From the NCBI RefSeq assembly GCF_024129355.1, contig NZ_JAMXXP010000001.1:62001-126000 (forward strand): a stretch of 64,000 nucleotides of DNA. Direction: 5' to 3'. Position 1 is the stretch's first letter. Each line of letters opens with the position of its first letter. The position numbers and the translations under genes were made by a program. Shown in pieces: positions 20,940-31,153 of this stretch. The notes below the pieces were generated by a model. It did no database searches. It was given only the letters and a program-made list of their open reading frames with translations, and was not told where the DNA came from. This DNA is from Acinetobacter lwoffii. Lineage in GTDB: Bacteria; Pseudomonadota; Gammaproteobacteria; Pseudomonadales; Moraxellaceae.

Positions 20940-21696
20940 TCTGCATTTTGGAACAGAGAAGCCGGAGTGTTTAGAAGCGATTCGGCATTTCTGTCAGACC
21001 CATCCACTTGAAGCCGTCGTCATCAGTGGTGACCTGACTCAGCGCGCACGTTTGGGTCAATTCTTTGCCTGCAAAAAATTTTTAGATCAGCTCAATACGC
21101 CTTATATGGTGATCCCGGGGAATCATGATATTCCGCTCTATCATTTGTGGAATCGGCTTTTCAATCCATTTACCCGTTACCAGATTTTTTTTGGTGAATT
21201 GGAGCCAATATTTGAAACTGAAAATTTTTATCTGATTGGGGTGAATTCGATCCGACGTCGATATCATACCAAAGGGCATTTATCCCTTGAGCAGATTCAG
21301 CGTATTGACCTGACGCTGGCGCAGGCGCCTGCTTCCAAATTAAAAATCATTGTCAGCCATCAGCCTTTTTATGTGCCTTTTCAAAATAAGCGCGGTTTCA
21401 AGGACAGCCCATTGATGGCCAAAATTGCTTTAGAGGCCTGGGCAGAGCATGGTCTGTTTGCGGTGTTACATGGGCATCTGCATCAACCGGCGATTTATGA
21501 TTTGAATCAGATGTTCGGATTGGGGATGGATCATCCTGTATATGATGTACATGCAGGGACTTCTGCGTCAAATCGTTTGCATAAAAATGAACCCAACAGC
21601 TTTAATCTGATTGATGCCACAGGAAAAATTTCTCAATATTTGTTCGATGAAGTGGCGCAAGCCTTTATGTTGAAAGCTGATCTGCCGAATAAATAG
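20920..21696 (+). CDS. calcineurin-like metallophosphoesterase
   Basis: 258 residues. All five metal motifs of the family are present: SDLHFG (residues 6-11), GDLTQ near 37, GNHD near 68, SHQP mid-protein, and HGHLHQPA near 185. Similar to CpdA/Icc-type 3',5'-cyclic nucleotide phosphodiesterases and to lipid pyrophosphatases; the substrate is not certain. Starts 20 bases inside the lipid kinase gene, which hints at a shared phospholipid task, but that is inference. Confidence 0.85.
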   Translation: MILHLSDLHFGTEKPECLEAIRHFCQTHPLEAVVISGDLTQRARLGQFFACKKFLDQLNTPYMVIPGNHDIPLYHLWNRLFNPFTRYQIFFGELEPIFETENFYLIGVNSIRRRYHTKGHLSLEQIQRIDLTLAQAPASKLKIIVSHQPFYVPFQNKRGFKDSPLMAKIALEAWAEHGLFAVLHGHLHQPAIYDLNQMFGLGMDHPVYDVHAGTSASNRLHKNEPNSFNLIDATGKISQYLFDEVAQAFMLKADLPNK

Positions 21697-21743
21697 ACGA
21701 AAACCTATGATTCGTTAAAAAAAACCAATTTTTTTTCATTTTT

Positions 21744-21776
21744 GCCCTTGAAGCGTTTTATTCCATCTCCATAAAA
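21744..21776 (+). promoter_or_regulatory. sigma-32-type heat-shock promoter of groESL
   Basis: CCCTTGAA (21745-21752), 14 bases, then CTCCATAAA (21767-21775). This matches the sigma-32 consensus (CTTGAA, 13-15 bases, CCCCAT) well. It lies about 90 bases ahead of the groES ATG. Confidence 0.7.
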
Positions 21777-21864
21777 GTGACATCAAAAATTTTTGATGAT
21801 GACCCATGGAATAATTAAGTCGTCATCAGTGACCTAAAAAAGACTTAGTCTGATGGAGTTATTT

Positions 21865-22155
21865 ATGAGCAACATTCGTCCATTACATGACCGCGTTGTT
21901 ATTCGTCGTGTTGAAGAAGAAACTAAAACAGCTGGGGGCATTTTACTTCCAGGTTCGGCTGCTGAAAAACCTGCTCAAGGTGAAATCATTGCAGTTGGTA
22001 ATGGTCAAATCACTGACAATGGCGTACGCGCGTTAGACGTAAAAGTTGGCGACAAAGTATTGTTCGGTACTTATGCAGGCACTACTGTAAAAGTAAACGG
22101 CGAAGAGCTTTTAATCATGAAAGAATCTGACATTTTAGCGGTATTAGAAGCTTAA
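21865..22155 (+). CDS. groES: co-chaperonin GroES
   Basis: 96 residues. Heptameric lid of the GroEL chamber. Begins [17 protein letters not shown], has the mobile-loop [12 protein letters not shown] (residues about 20-31) and ends with the typical [15 protein letters not shown] take the ATG at 21865 (after GATGGAG) because it gives the family start; an upstream ATG at 21853 would add four residues. First gene of the groESL operon. Confidence 0.97.
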   Translation: MSNIRPLHDRVVIRRVEEETKTAGGILLPGSAAEKPAQGEIIAVGNGQITDNGVRALDVKVGDKVLFGTYAGTTVKVNGEELLIMKESDILAVLEA

Positions 22156-22165
22156 TCTGCGCTAA

Positions 22166-23860
<1,695 letters not shown>

Positions 23861-23881
23861 TTCATCATCCGAGCATTTCAT

Positions 23882-23913
23882 AAAAAATCCCCGCAATAGC
23901 GGGGATTTTTTTA
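23882..23913 (+). terminator. terminator after groEL
   Basis: AAAAATCCCCGC / GCGGGGATTTTT hairpin; likely also serves the convergent lipoprotein gene. Confidence 0.85.
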
Positions 23914-23926
23914 TGCGTTTACAAAA

Positions 23927-24421
23927 TTATGATGCGGACTTTTTAACTAATTTATAATTTAAATTACTGTCGATTTTTTTACCTGATTTCATCTCGCGTG
24001 CTTCAACAAAATTTTCACCAACAAAGAATTTACGGTTTTCAGCTTTGTTATCTAATGTGATGATTGAAGGATCTTGAGGGTCAAAACTGAAACTACCTTT
24101 AGTTTCCGTCTCATTATTTCCAGCTTTACCTAAATATTCCTCATTTAGCTCATAGGTTTTATCCGGATTGAGATCTAACTCGACCTTAATCCCTTCACAG
24201 TCAGCACAAGGAAAAACACCTTCGTATTCACCTGCCCAATCTAGCGAAGTTTCTGCGCTATCAGCACGGTTCACACTAGTATCCGCGTTATTTTGCTCCA
24301 TCATGGCTGGGCTGGATTGAGCATTATTACTCATCGGCTCATTATCATTGGGCTTTGAACAGGCGGTTAAAGCTCCTGCAAGAACGACTGCTATCGCAGC
24401 AGTAAGCGTTAATTTTTTCAT
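23927..24421 (-). CDS. NlpE-like copper/envelope-stress lipoprotein
   Basis: 164 residues. Lipobox LTAC (Cys 21) after a signal peptide, an Asn/Ser/Met-rich linker (about 25-60), then one domain like the N-terminal NlpE barrel: WAGEYEGVFPCADCEGIKVEL with the CxxC pair. NlpE senses surface attachment and lipoprotein stress through Cpx in enterobacteria; that circuit cannot be assumed here. The E. coli protein is longer and has a second domain that is missing. Convergent with groEL. Confidence 0.75.
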   Translation of the reverse strand: MKKLTLTAAIAVVLAGALTACSKPNDNEPMSNNAQSSPAMMEQNNADTSVNRADSAETSLDWAGEYEGVFPCADCEGIKVELDLNPDKTYELNEEYLGKAGNNETETKGSFSFDPQDPSIITLDNKAENRKFFVGENFVEAREMKSGKKIDSNLNYKLVKKSAS

Positions 24422-24648
24422 TGTTTTAACCCTATTAAATTATTTGTTATGAATTACATTAAAAGTAGTCAGTACAGATAAATAGGGCAATCTTGTTAAA
24501 GTTTGATTCATTAGGTGAATGAGGCCAGAGTTATTGATAAGTGAGCAGGATTTAAGAATTTTTAGCCAAGTTTAAAGTCACTTTATGCTGTTTCGTTAAC
24601 CAATTCTGAACGCTATGATTAGAAAATAATGATAATGCGGAGGGGATA

Positions 24649-25803
24649 ATGAAATTAGAACAAGAAAATAATCTGATTGCAAAAATTTATGATGCTGCTG
24701 TATTACCATCTTTGTGGCTGGACGTGATCAAAGATATCGTGAGCTATACTAAAAGTAAGAGTGCAATTTTTACCGGTCTGGATCAGCTTAATCCAGGCTA
24801 TGACTTTGTCTATACGCACAATATCCCGAATGAAAGTCTGGCCGCTTATCAAGAGGAGCGTATCAGAGTGATTGATATGAAACTGCATATGCCCTTATGG
24901 AATGCGATCGAGATGGGCGATGCTTTAAGTCATAACTGTCAGCACTATGCAGAACAGCCGGGTACGGATCACTATGTGTTCTATGAGAAGTGTTTAAAGC
25001 CTGGCGGTGTATCTTATCTGGCGGGAGTATTGCTGGATCGGGGGAATTATCGTTGGGCGGTACTGGGTATTCATCGTGCACCTGAAGTACAGCCTTTTGA
25101 ACAGCCTGAGCTGGATTTTCTAAGACGTATCAGTATTCATTTACGCCGGGCTTTGCAAATTCACCGGCAAATCAACTTGATTCAGCAAGATAATTTAAGC
25201 TTGTATACCGTATTGGATAGTTTAAAAACCGGAATTGTACTGCTTGATCAAAACCTGTGTTTAAGTTATTCCAATCCCATTGCGCAAAAGATGCTTGATC
25301 AAAGTTCATGTCTGGATCTGGATATACATAACCGTCTAAAAACCAATTATAGTCAGCAGATACGTTTTGATCAGCTTCTGGAAAGTGCTTTGCTGGAAGA
25401 TACGACCATTCAAACTGAAGTGGGTGGAGTCCTGGCGTTGAGTGATGGGGCAGGCTCGCAATTCATGCTGACGGTAGTGCCCTTTAAGAAATTAAGAAAT
25501 ATGCAACATTTACAGTCTGCTCAGCATCAGATTGCATTATTTATGACGGATAAAAACCAGCATTATTCCCTGTCAAGAACTTACCTACAACAGTGTTACC
25601 AGCTTTCCAAACGAGAGTTTGATTTATGTGAGTTGTTAATTAATGGTTATAAAATAGAAGATATTGCAGAACAGTGTGGCATTACGCTGAGTTCGGTACG
25701 GACGTATTTTAAAAATATTTATGAAAAAACCCAATGTTGTTCGCAAATCGAACTGATGCATTTATTGATGGGTTGTACCATTCAATTTGAACATATTGAT
25801 TAA
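24649..25803 (+). CDS. LuxR-family transcriptional regulator
   Basis: 384 residues. C-terminal LuxR/FixJ helix-turn-helix (about 320-375: LSKREFDLCELLINGYKIEDIAEQCGI and SSVRTYFKNIYEK). A PAS-like segment sits in the middle (about 190-225: LDSLKTGIVLLDQNLCLSYSNP), and the N-terminal 150 residues are an undefined sensory region. No receiver aspartate and no clear autoinducer-binding domain. Strong ribosome site GGAGGGG. It stands alone, so its target is unknown. Confidence 0.82.
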   Translation: MKLEQENNLIAKIYDAAVLPSLWLDVIKDIVSYTKSKSAIFTGLDQLNPGYDFVYTHNIPNESLAAYQEERIRVIDMKLHMPLWNAIEMGDALSHNCQHYAEQPGTDHYVFYEKCLKPGGVSYLAGVLLDRGNYRWAVLGIHRAPEVQPFEQPELDFLRRISIHLRRALQIHRQINLIQQDNLSLYTVLDSLKTGIVLLDQNLCLSYSNPIAQKMLDQSSCLDLDIHNRLKTNYSQQIRFDQLLESALLEDTTIQTEVGGVLALSDGAGSQFMLTVVPFKKLRNMQHLQSAQHQIALFMTDKNQHYSLSRTYLQQCYQLSKREFDLCELLINGYKIEDIAEQCGITLSSVRTYFKNIYEKTQCCSQIELMHLLMGCTIQFEHID

Positions 25804-25834
25804 ACCGGCCTGAATTTCATATTCAAGCCGGTTT
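25802..25834. terminator. bidirectional terminator
   Basis: AAACCGGC / GCCGGTTT hairpin, with partly pairing loop (TGAA/TTCA), between two convergent genes. Confidence 0.7.
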
Positions 25835-25841
25835 ATATGGG

Positions 25842-27008
25842 TTATTTAACACGTTGTAAAGTTACAGGATCTTCACCTTGCGGATGTAAGATAAGATTGT
25901 TGTTAGATATATTGATGCTTGCAATTGTCTTGCTGCCATTTGAACTATCTTGTAATCCACCACACTCGTTGGTATCGAATAATACCTCGGTTGTGGTGAG
26001 AGTATTTGCTGACAATGTATATTTGCCATATTCAATTCCTGGCCAACCACAGTCATCTCCACCTTCAGTGTCTAGGAAGAAATAATAGTTGTTATCAAAG
26101 AAAGCAAATAGGTGCGTTTCATTGAGTCGCCACGTGCCGACGAGACTATTAGACTGCTTAACTCGATTTAAACGGTATTCAGTACTAACGCCGGGTTCAG
26201 TAAGAATTAATTGAGTTCCATTAAAGTTTAAAGAATAAGGTTTATTCTCGGCAGGATGTGAAAGTCCCCATTCACCATTGGTGTCATGTAGGATTTCCGG
26301 TTCAATCACGGTTGTTGTTGCATTCCATTTTAAGCGGCCCATTTCAATGCCTGCTTGACCACTCTCATCTTTTGCTTCTGCTTCACCTAGTGCATAGCGT
26401 CCATCTTCCAGAATGTGAATCAACACAGCAGTGTTATCGGTACGGTTAATCTCCCACGTACCGGCAATATCTTTGTAGAAGGTCGCTTGGAAGTTTTCTG
26501 AAGCTTTTTCTGGTGTTATCAACTGATCTGGTGTGATGGCTGTTTTGGTGACAACTTCATTTACGAAGTCGGTGGTACTTTGGTTAAAATTAAGCTTTAC
26601 AGCAGTGAAGGCTGTTTTAGTGTCATCACTAATCTGAATGCCATCGCTATGATCACCTTTTCCATCTAAGGATTGTAAAAAAACCATAAGGTTGATACGC
26701 GCATTTTCACTTTCGACTAAATCTAATGGTGTGATACGCTCCTTTGCTTCAATTTCATCACCGAGTTGTACACCCCCAATAAAGAATTTTACTTTTTCAT
26801 CATCATTAAATTTAAATTCTCCTTTTTCGTTGGTAACTCCTGTTGCACCACTACTGGTGATATAGGTCACCCCTGAAATGATTCCGTCCGTCAGTACGCC
26901 GGTTTGGGTGCCAACATTGTTTGCTGGAGGTGTACTGGCATTATCATCCGAACCACCACAGGCACTAAGTAACCCTGCTAAAGCAATATAAAGTAAAGTC
27001 TTTTTCAT
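25842..27008 (-). CDS. hypothetical lipoprotein
   Basis: 388 residues. Lipobox LSAC (Cys 17) followed by GGSDDN. Residues about 35-105 resemble the adhesin-like repeat often seen in Acinetobacter surface lipoproteins (DGIISGVTYITSSGATGVTNEKGEF). Two similar lipocalin-like units follow, each with TWEINRTDNT / TWRLNETHLF and a Trp-Pro-Gly or Arg-Leu-Lys-Trp segment ending in EILHDTNGEWG / EVLFDTNECGG, so the C-terminal half is an internal duplication. Function unknown; probably cell-surface or periplasmic. Confidence 0.7.
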   Translation of the reverse strand: MKKTLLYIALAGLLSACGGSDDNASTPPANNVGTQTGVLTDGIISGVTYITSSGATGVTNEKGEFKFNDDEKVKFFIGGVQLGDEIEAKERITPLDLVESENARINLMVFLQSLDGKGDHSDGIQISDDTKTAFTAVKLNFNQSTTDFVNEVVTKTAITPDQLITPEKASENFQATFYKDIAGTWEINRTDNTAVLIHILEDGRYALGEAEAKDESGQAGIEMGRLKWNATTTVIEPEILHDTNGEWGLSHPAENKPYSLNFNGTQLILTEPGVSTEYRLNRVKQSNSLVGTWRLNETHLFAFFDNNYYFFLDTEGGDDCGWPGIEYGKYTLSANTLTTTEVLFDTNECGGLQDSSNGSKTIASINISNNNLILHPQGEDPVTLQRVK

Positions 27009-27323
27009 TAGAATCTTCCTGAAATTTATAATGTGGATTCAGTATAAAAAGACCCTTATATTTGCCATATCCCAAAATGAGGAGGTTAAGAGCTTTTTAA
27101 TGCATGAATCCTTTAAATTAGAAAGAAATTCCTATTTATATTGGGAAGCAATCTTAACTATCCGTAAATTGATGTATGAGATAAGTTGAAAGGTGGCAAA
27201 AATAATCAACTATTCATTTAAAAATTCTAATTATACAAATATAGATTAACTGTTTATTTATTGATCATAGAGCACTATCTATATTTGCCGAGGTTGCTAA
27301 AATTCGCGCAATTTTGAATAGAA
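27009..27323. other. intergenic region before the acyltransferase gene
   Basis: AT-rich, no supported gene. A 29-codon frame from 27101 is too short and badly spaced from AGGAGG to call. Presumably holds the promoters of two divergent genes. Confidence 0.45.
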
Positions 27324-27920
27324 TTGGTGCGTGACGTGTTTGAGAAGTTAGCAGAACAAAGCCTGAGGCTGATGGGTTGGGAAATTGATAACCATTGGCC
27401 CCTAGATTTAGACCAATGTGTCATGATTGCTGCTCCTCATACCAGTAATTGGGATGCACTGTATGCGCGACTGGCCTTAAAAGCATTGGGTGTGAATGTT
27501 CGCTTAACCATTAAAGACAGTTATATGAAATTGCCATTTGGACCTTTTGTACGTGCTATGGGCGGTATCGGGATCGATCGCCGTCCTAAACAGCCGGGGG
27601 AGCCTCGTCCGAGTATGGTTCAGGTGATGACGGAATTATTCAAGACCCATCCTAAACTGGTGATGCTGGTCACGCCAGAAGCGACTCGTGCTAAACAGGA
27701 ACAGTGGAAGACAGGTTTTTATCATGTCGCGATTAATGCAGGTGTGCCGATTGCATTGGCCTATATGGATTATGAGAAGAAGAAAACTGGTGTAGGTAAA
27801 ATTGTTTATCCGACAGGGGATTATGAAAAAGACATGGCAGAAATCATGGCATTTTATGCAGAGATTCAGCCAAAATTCCCTGAATGCTTCAGCGTAGATC
27901 AGCGCTATTATCAGAATTAA
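27324..27920 (+). CDS. 1-acylglycerol-3-phosphate-like acyltransferase
   Basis: About 198 residues. PlsC-type acyltransferase: the HX4D catalytic motif is HTSNWD near residue 39, followed by the substrate-binding GIDRRPKQPGEPRP and VTPEATRAKQEQWKTGF (the EGTR-equivalent is PEATR). Likely acylates a glycerolipid or other lipid at the inner membrane. Starts with TTG at 27324; GTG codons at 27327 or 27336 are equally possible, and no clear ribosome site decides. Confidence 0.8.
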   Translation: MVRDVFEKLAEQSLRLMGWEIDNHWPLDLDQCVMIAAPHTSNWDALYARLALKALGVNVRLTIKDSYMKLPFGPFVRAMGGIGIDRRPKQPGEPRPSMVQVMTELFKTHPKLVMLVTPEATRAKQEQWKTGFYHVAINAGVPIALAYMDYEKKKTGVGKIVYPTGDYEKDMAEIMAFYAEIQPKFPECFSVDQRYYQN

Positions 27921-27930
27921 AATTGAGTTG

Positions 27931-27962
27931 AAAAAAAGCAGGAAAATTCTCCTGCTTTTTTA
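27931..27962. terminator. terminator after the acyltransferase gene
   Basis: AAAAAGCAGGA / TCCTGCTTTTT hairpin between convergent genes. Confidence 0.85.
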
Positions 27963-27991
27963 TTGCCTAATCATCATGAAGATTGACAGAC

Positions 27992-28318
27992 TTAAGAGGC
28001 ATGTTCAGAAGCGGGTAAAATTCCACCCAGATTTTGGCAGGCATCTTTATAAAGATCATATTGTTGCTCCACCACTTCATGCAGTGGCAGGTCAAACAGC
28101 TCTTCACCTTGATGATACTGTTTGATATAAGACTCGACTTTGGATTTGCTGCCATACAACATCTGCTGATAATAGTCGGTCATACTGCTATGTGGCATTT
28201 GGGCGGTATCTACCTTGGCACAATGGAAATTTTGCAGTAATTGTTCTGATTTTTTCAAATCGCTGGACATACAACCTGCCAGTAGCAAGGTACTGAGCAA
28301 TGTCGTGATAAATTTCAT
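27992..28318 (-). CDS. small hypothetical lipoprotein
   Basis: 108 residues from the ATG at 28318, which gives a clean lipoprotein signal with lipobox LAGC (Cys 16). A start at 28351 would put extra residues before the signal. The mature part is helical and Gln-rich with two more cysteines (FHCAKV and KDACQNL). No family recognised. No strong ribosome site visible. Confidence 0.6.
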   Translation of the reverse strand: MKFITTLLSTLLLAGCMSSDLKKSEQLLQNFHCAKVDTAQMPHSSMTDYYQQMLYGSKSKVESYIKQYHQGEELFDLPLHEVVEQQYDLYKDACQNLGGILPASEHAS

Positions 28319-28452
28319 GGAAAGTAGACTAAAGGCTTTATGGGAGCGCACTATTGTAGAAGTAAAACCCGGTCACAAAACCTTTTTAATCTACCAAATG
28401 GTTAAAAAATAGAACAACAGAATTTGAAAATTCAAGTCCATTCTCTAAACAT

Positions 28453-29214
28453 TTAACCTTTGACCAGCCCGCCATCTACAATCAGGTTTTGTCCTGTGAC
28501 GGCACGTGAATAAGGTGACAAAAACATCAGGATTGCAGCAGCAAATTCTTCTGGTGTAATTACGCGGCGTAAAGGCGTCGATTGAGCAATCAGGTCAAAG
28601 ACAATGTCAGGTGTGGCCTTACTGGCATCCGTGGTTTGTAACAGGCCACCAGAGAGCATATTCACATTGATGCCATATTGTCCCAAGTCCTGCGCCGTGG
28701 TGCGGGTAAAGGCCAATAATGCAGCTTTGGCGGTGGTATAGTCATGATAAGGAACCACCGGATTTTGCACCAGGTTTGTACCAATATTCACGATCCGGCC
28801 AAACCCTGCCTGTTTCATATCATCCAGTGCGGCTTGTGTAGTATTTAAGGCAGCCTGTACTGCACCGCTAAATTGCCGTTGCAACATATCCCAAGTCAGC
28901 GTTTCTACTTTAGGGCGTGCATCACCATTAAATTCAAATTGAATCAGTGCGTTATTGATTACAGCATGAATCGCTTCCCCGAAATGGGTTTTAGCTGCGG
29001 CAAATAAAGCGCGGACCTGATCAACTTGGGTCACATCTGCCTGATAAATAAAGACTTGGTCTGGATGTTGCTGGGCCAGCTGTTCAGCTTGCTGCTGACT
29101 GCTATGATAATTGACGACCACGCGCGCACCCTCAGCCAGTAAAGCTTGAGTAATGGCCAAACCCAAACCACGCGCACCGCCCGTAACAAGAACAATCTGA
29201 TCACGAATTTGCAT
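28453..29214 (-). CDS. short-chain dehydrogenase/reductase
   Basis: 253 residues. Classical SDR: NADP-binding TGGARGLGLAI (residues 11-21), NNALIQF at the NNAG position, and the catalytic YTTAK (YxxxK). The C-terminal SGGLLQTTD and VTGQNLIVDGG are as in FabG-like 3-oxoacyl reductases. Substrate unknown; FabG-like is the nearest description. It stands between a lipoprotein gene and the TauE gene without overlap. Confidence 0.82.
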   Translation of the reverse strand: MQIRDQIVLVTGGARGLGLAITQALLAEGARVVVNYHSSQQQAEQLAQQHPDQVFIYQADVTQVDQVRALFAAAKTHFGEAIHAVINNALIQFEFNGDARPKVETLTWDMLQRQFSGAVQAALNTTQAALDDMKQAGFGRIVNIGTNLVQNPVVPYHDYTTAKAALLAFTRTTAQDLGQYGINVNMLSGGLLQTTDASKATPDIVFDLIAQSTPLRRVITPEEFAAAILMFLSPYSRAVTGQNLIVDGGLVKG

Positions 29215-29312
29215 AATGATGATCTATATTGTGAAAGATTGGCCTTAACATAGCAGTTATTTCACCGGATTCAAGCTTTGGCGGGGAAGACAGACTCGGC
29301 TTGATCTTGTGT

Positions 29313-30047
29313 TTAAATGAATTGGGGCGCTAATAGAAAACAGCCTGCGCTCAAGAGTAAACTTAAGATCATGCGTTTGAACAGTAATTCCGAAATTTTA
29401 TAAAATAGTTTTGCGCCTAAAATTGCCGGAATATTCACAAAAACAATCAGCAAGGCCATATAGGGTAAATGGCTTTGATTGATCAGGCCTTGCCATAGAT
29501 ACGTACCCAGCGTGAAGAGCTGAATTACAAAATTAAAGTGCCGTAAAATATAGCGCTGCTGGGTTTTGGGTAATTGTTTTAACATCACCCAGGCCGAAGG
29601 AATGGCACCGCAAAAACCGCCCAGTCCTCCTAAAATTCCGCCAATAAAACCGATGCAGCTATCAGTCAATTTTCCTGAATGCTGAATTGTTTTGAATTGC
29701 GGATTGAATAGCATCACCGGACACCACAGTACCAGAAAAAATCCCAAGATCATCTTAAAGGTATCTGCTTGAATGATCTGCAACAGATAAGTACCCAGCG
29801 GCACGCCAATCAGACCAGCAATCAGATAAGGCAGCACCAACTGCCTGGATAAAACTAGCTGCTTTTTTTCCTGACTGAGTGAAATCACATGACTCCAGAT
29901 CGAGGCAAATACCAGCAAGGGCGCGGCCAGTTGCGGAGGCAGCACCCAGACCCAGAAAGACATGGCGATCAGGGCAAAGGCAAAGCCGGTCAGCCCCTGG
30001 ACAAAACCTGCGACCATTGCACCAAGAATAAATAACAGCCAAGTCAT
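29313..30047 (-). CDS. sulfite exporter TauE/SafE family membrane protein
   Basis: 244 residues. Seven to eight membrane helices. The N-terminal half has GFVQGLTGFAFALIAM (the family G-x-x-x-G-x-G signature), repeated in the second half as GFIGGILGGLGGFCGAIPSAW. TauE/SafE proteins export sulfite or organic sulfur anions; the actual substrate is not known here. 98 bases upstream of the SDR gene on the same strand. Confidence 0.82.
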   Translation of the reverse strand: MTWLLFILGAMVAGFVQGLTGFAFALIAMSFWVWVLPPQLAAPLLVFASIWSHVISLSQEKKQLVLSRQLVLPYLIAGLIGVPLGTYLLQIIQADTFKMILGFFLVLWCPVMLFNPQFKTIQHSGKLTDSCIGFIGGILGGLGGFCGAIPSAWVMLKQLPKTQQRYILRHFNFVIQLFTLGTYLWQGLINQSHLPYMALLIVFVNIPAILGAKLFYKISELLFKRMILSLLLSAGCFLLAPQFI

Positions 30048-30293
30048 AAAGATCAGGTCATAAGCAAAGGCAGCAGTATTCTCAAGATTTAAACAAAAGC
30101 CAAGCTTCCATTTAGCTGGATTTATGCAAATGAAAGTTCAAATTCTCATAAAAGCATGAATGCTAATTAAGAAAAAAGAGGTTTACGGCCATGCATAAAA
30201 CATGCATAAATCTCTACAAGAGTGCAACAATGGCTCCGTTCACTCTCCATGAACTCGCCTGATACTGACAGAGTGCAGTAAGAGGTGATGGAC

Positions 30294-30506
30294 ATGATGA
30301 AAAAAGTGATATTACTTTCTGTATTGGCTGTGTCATTAACCGGTTGTGTGGTTGATCCTTGGGATGATGATTATCGTGGCAACAGAGATCGTAATGGACA
30401 TTATGATCGAGACCACAGAGATCATGACTGGAAAAATAAGGATCATAAAGATCATCGGGATTGGAAACGTGACCGAGATAACCGCGACTGGCGCCGTGAT
30501 CGTTAA
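30294..30506 (+). CDS. small Asp/His/Arg-rich lipoprotein
   Basis: 70 residues starting at ATG 30294, eight bases after AAGAGG. Lipobox LTGC, then a mature part of about 50 residues made almost only of Asp, Arg, His, Lys and Trp (repeats of RDHRDHDW, KDHKDHRDW, RDNRDWRRDR). This composition could bind metals or polyanions at the envelope, but no function is known. A terminator follows at 30540. Confidence 0.65.
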   Translation: MMKKVILLSVLAVSLTGCVVDPWDDDYRGNRDRNGHYDRDHRDHDWKNKDHKDHRDWKRDRDNRDWRRDR

Positions 30507-30539
30507 TCACAGTCTTTAAATTTGACTGACTACAATGAC

Positions 30540-30571
30540 AAAAAGGATTCCACTGAGGAATCCTTTTTTAA
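30540..30571. terminator. terminator between small lipoprotein gene and rsmD
   Basis: AAAAGGATTCC / GGAATCCTTTT hairpin with T run; serves convergent genes. Confidence 0.85.
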
Positions 30572-30593
30572 TGGCTCTTCAAAACAATTTAAA

Positions 30594-31151
30594 TCAAGAA
30601 ATACTTTTTTGATAAAGCCCCGCACGAACTGTACCGGCTTTGGTATTTTTAATTAAACGCCATGAGGACGGTAATTTAAGTAATTGTAAATCACGATCTG
30701 CTTCTACATAAATATAGGCATTGTCCTTGATCAGAGGATCTGCCTTTAGCGCTAGTTCTTCCCATAAATCCAGGCTATATGGCGGATCTAGAAAAACCAG
30801 ATCAAACTGTGCCTGAAGGGTAGACAAAGCTTGCTGCGCCGTAGCCACTTTTAACTGTGCACGTGCTTTGGTGACTTTTAAAAGTTCCAGATTTTGGGTC
30901 AGAAATTGTGCCTGAGTACGATCCGGCTCAATCATCACCACTGATACAGCACCACGCGATAATGCCTCAAACGCCAATGCCCCAGAACCGGCACAAATAT
31001 CCAACACCTGGGCATTTTGTACATCCCACATCAGCCAATTAAACAGTGTTTCCCGAACACGGTCAGGCGTCGGGCGCAAACCCTCAATGCTGGCAAAAGG
31101 CAGTTGGCGGCGTTTCCAGTCACCACCAATAATTCGAAGCTGGTTTTTCAT
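30594..31151 (-). CDS. rsmD: 16S rRNA (guanine966-N2)-methyltransferase
   Basis: 185 residues. Methylates G966 of 16S rRNA with SAM. Begins with LRIIGGDWKRRQLPF and RPTPDRVRETLFNWL, the SAM loop is DICAGSGALAFEALSRG near residue 52, and the catalytic DPPY sits near residue 121. It starts two bases after the mrdA stop, so the two are co-transcribed, with rsmD distal. Confidence 0.95.
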   Translation of the reverse strand: MKNQLRIIGGDWKRRQLPFASIEGLRPTPDRVRETLFNWLMWDVQNAQVLDICAGSGALAFEALSRGAVSVVMIEPDRTQAQFLTQNLELLKVTKARAQLKVATAQQALSTLQAQFDLVFLDPPYSLDLWEELALKADPLIKDNAYIYVEADRDLQLLKLPSSWRLIKNTKAGTVRAGLYQKSIS

Positions 31152-31153
31152 CT

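Noticed and set aside
27101..27190. 29-codon frame with an upstream AGGAGG
   Set aside because: Spacing from AGGAGG to ATG is too long, and it has no family resemblance.
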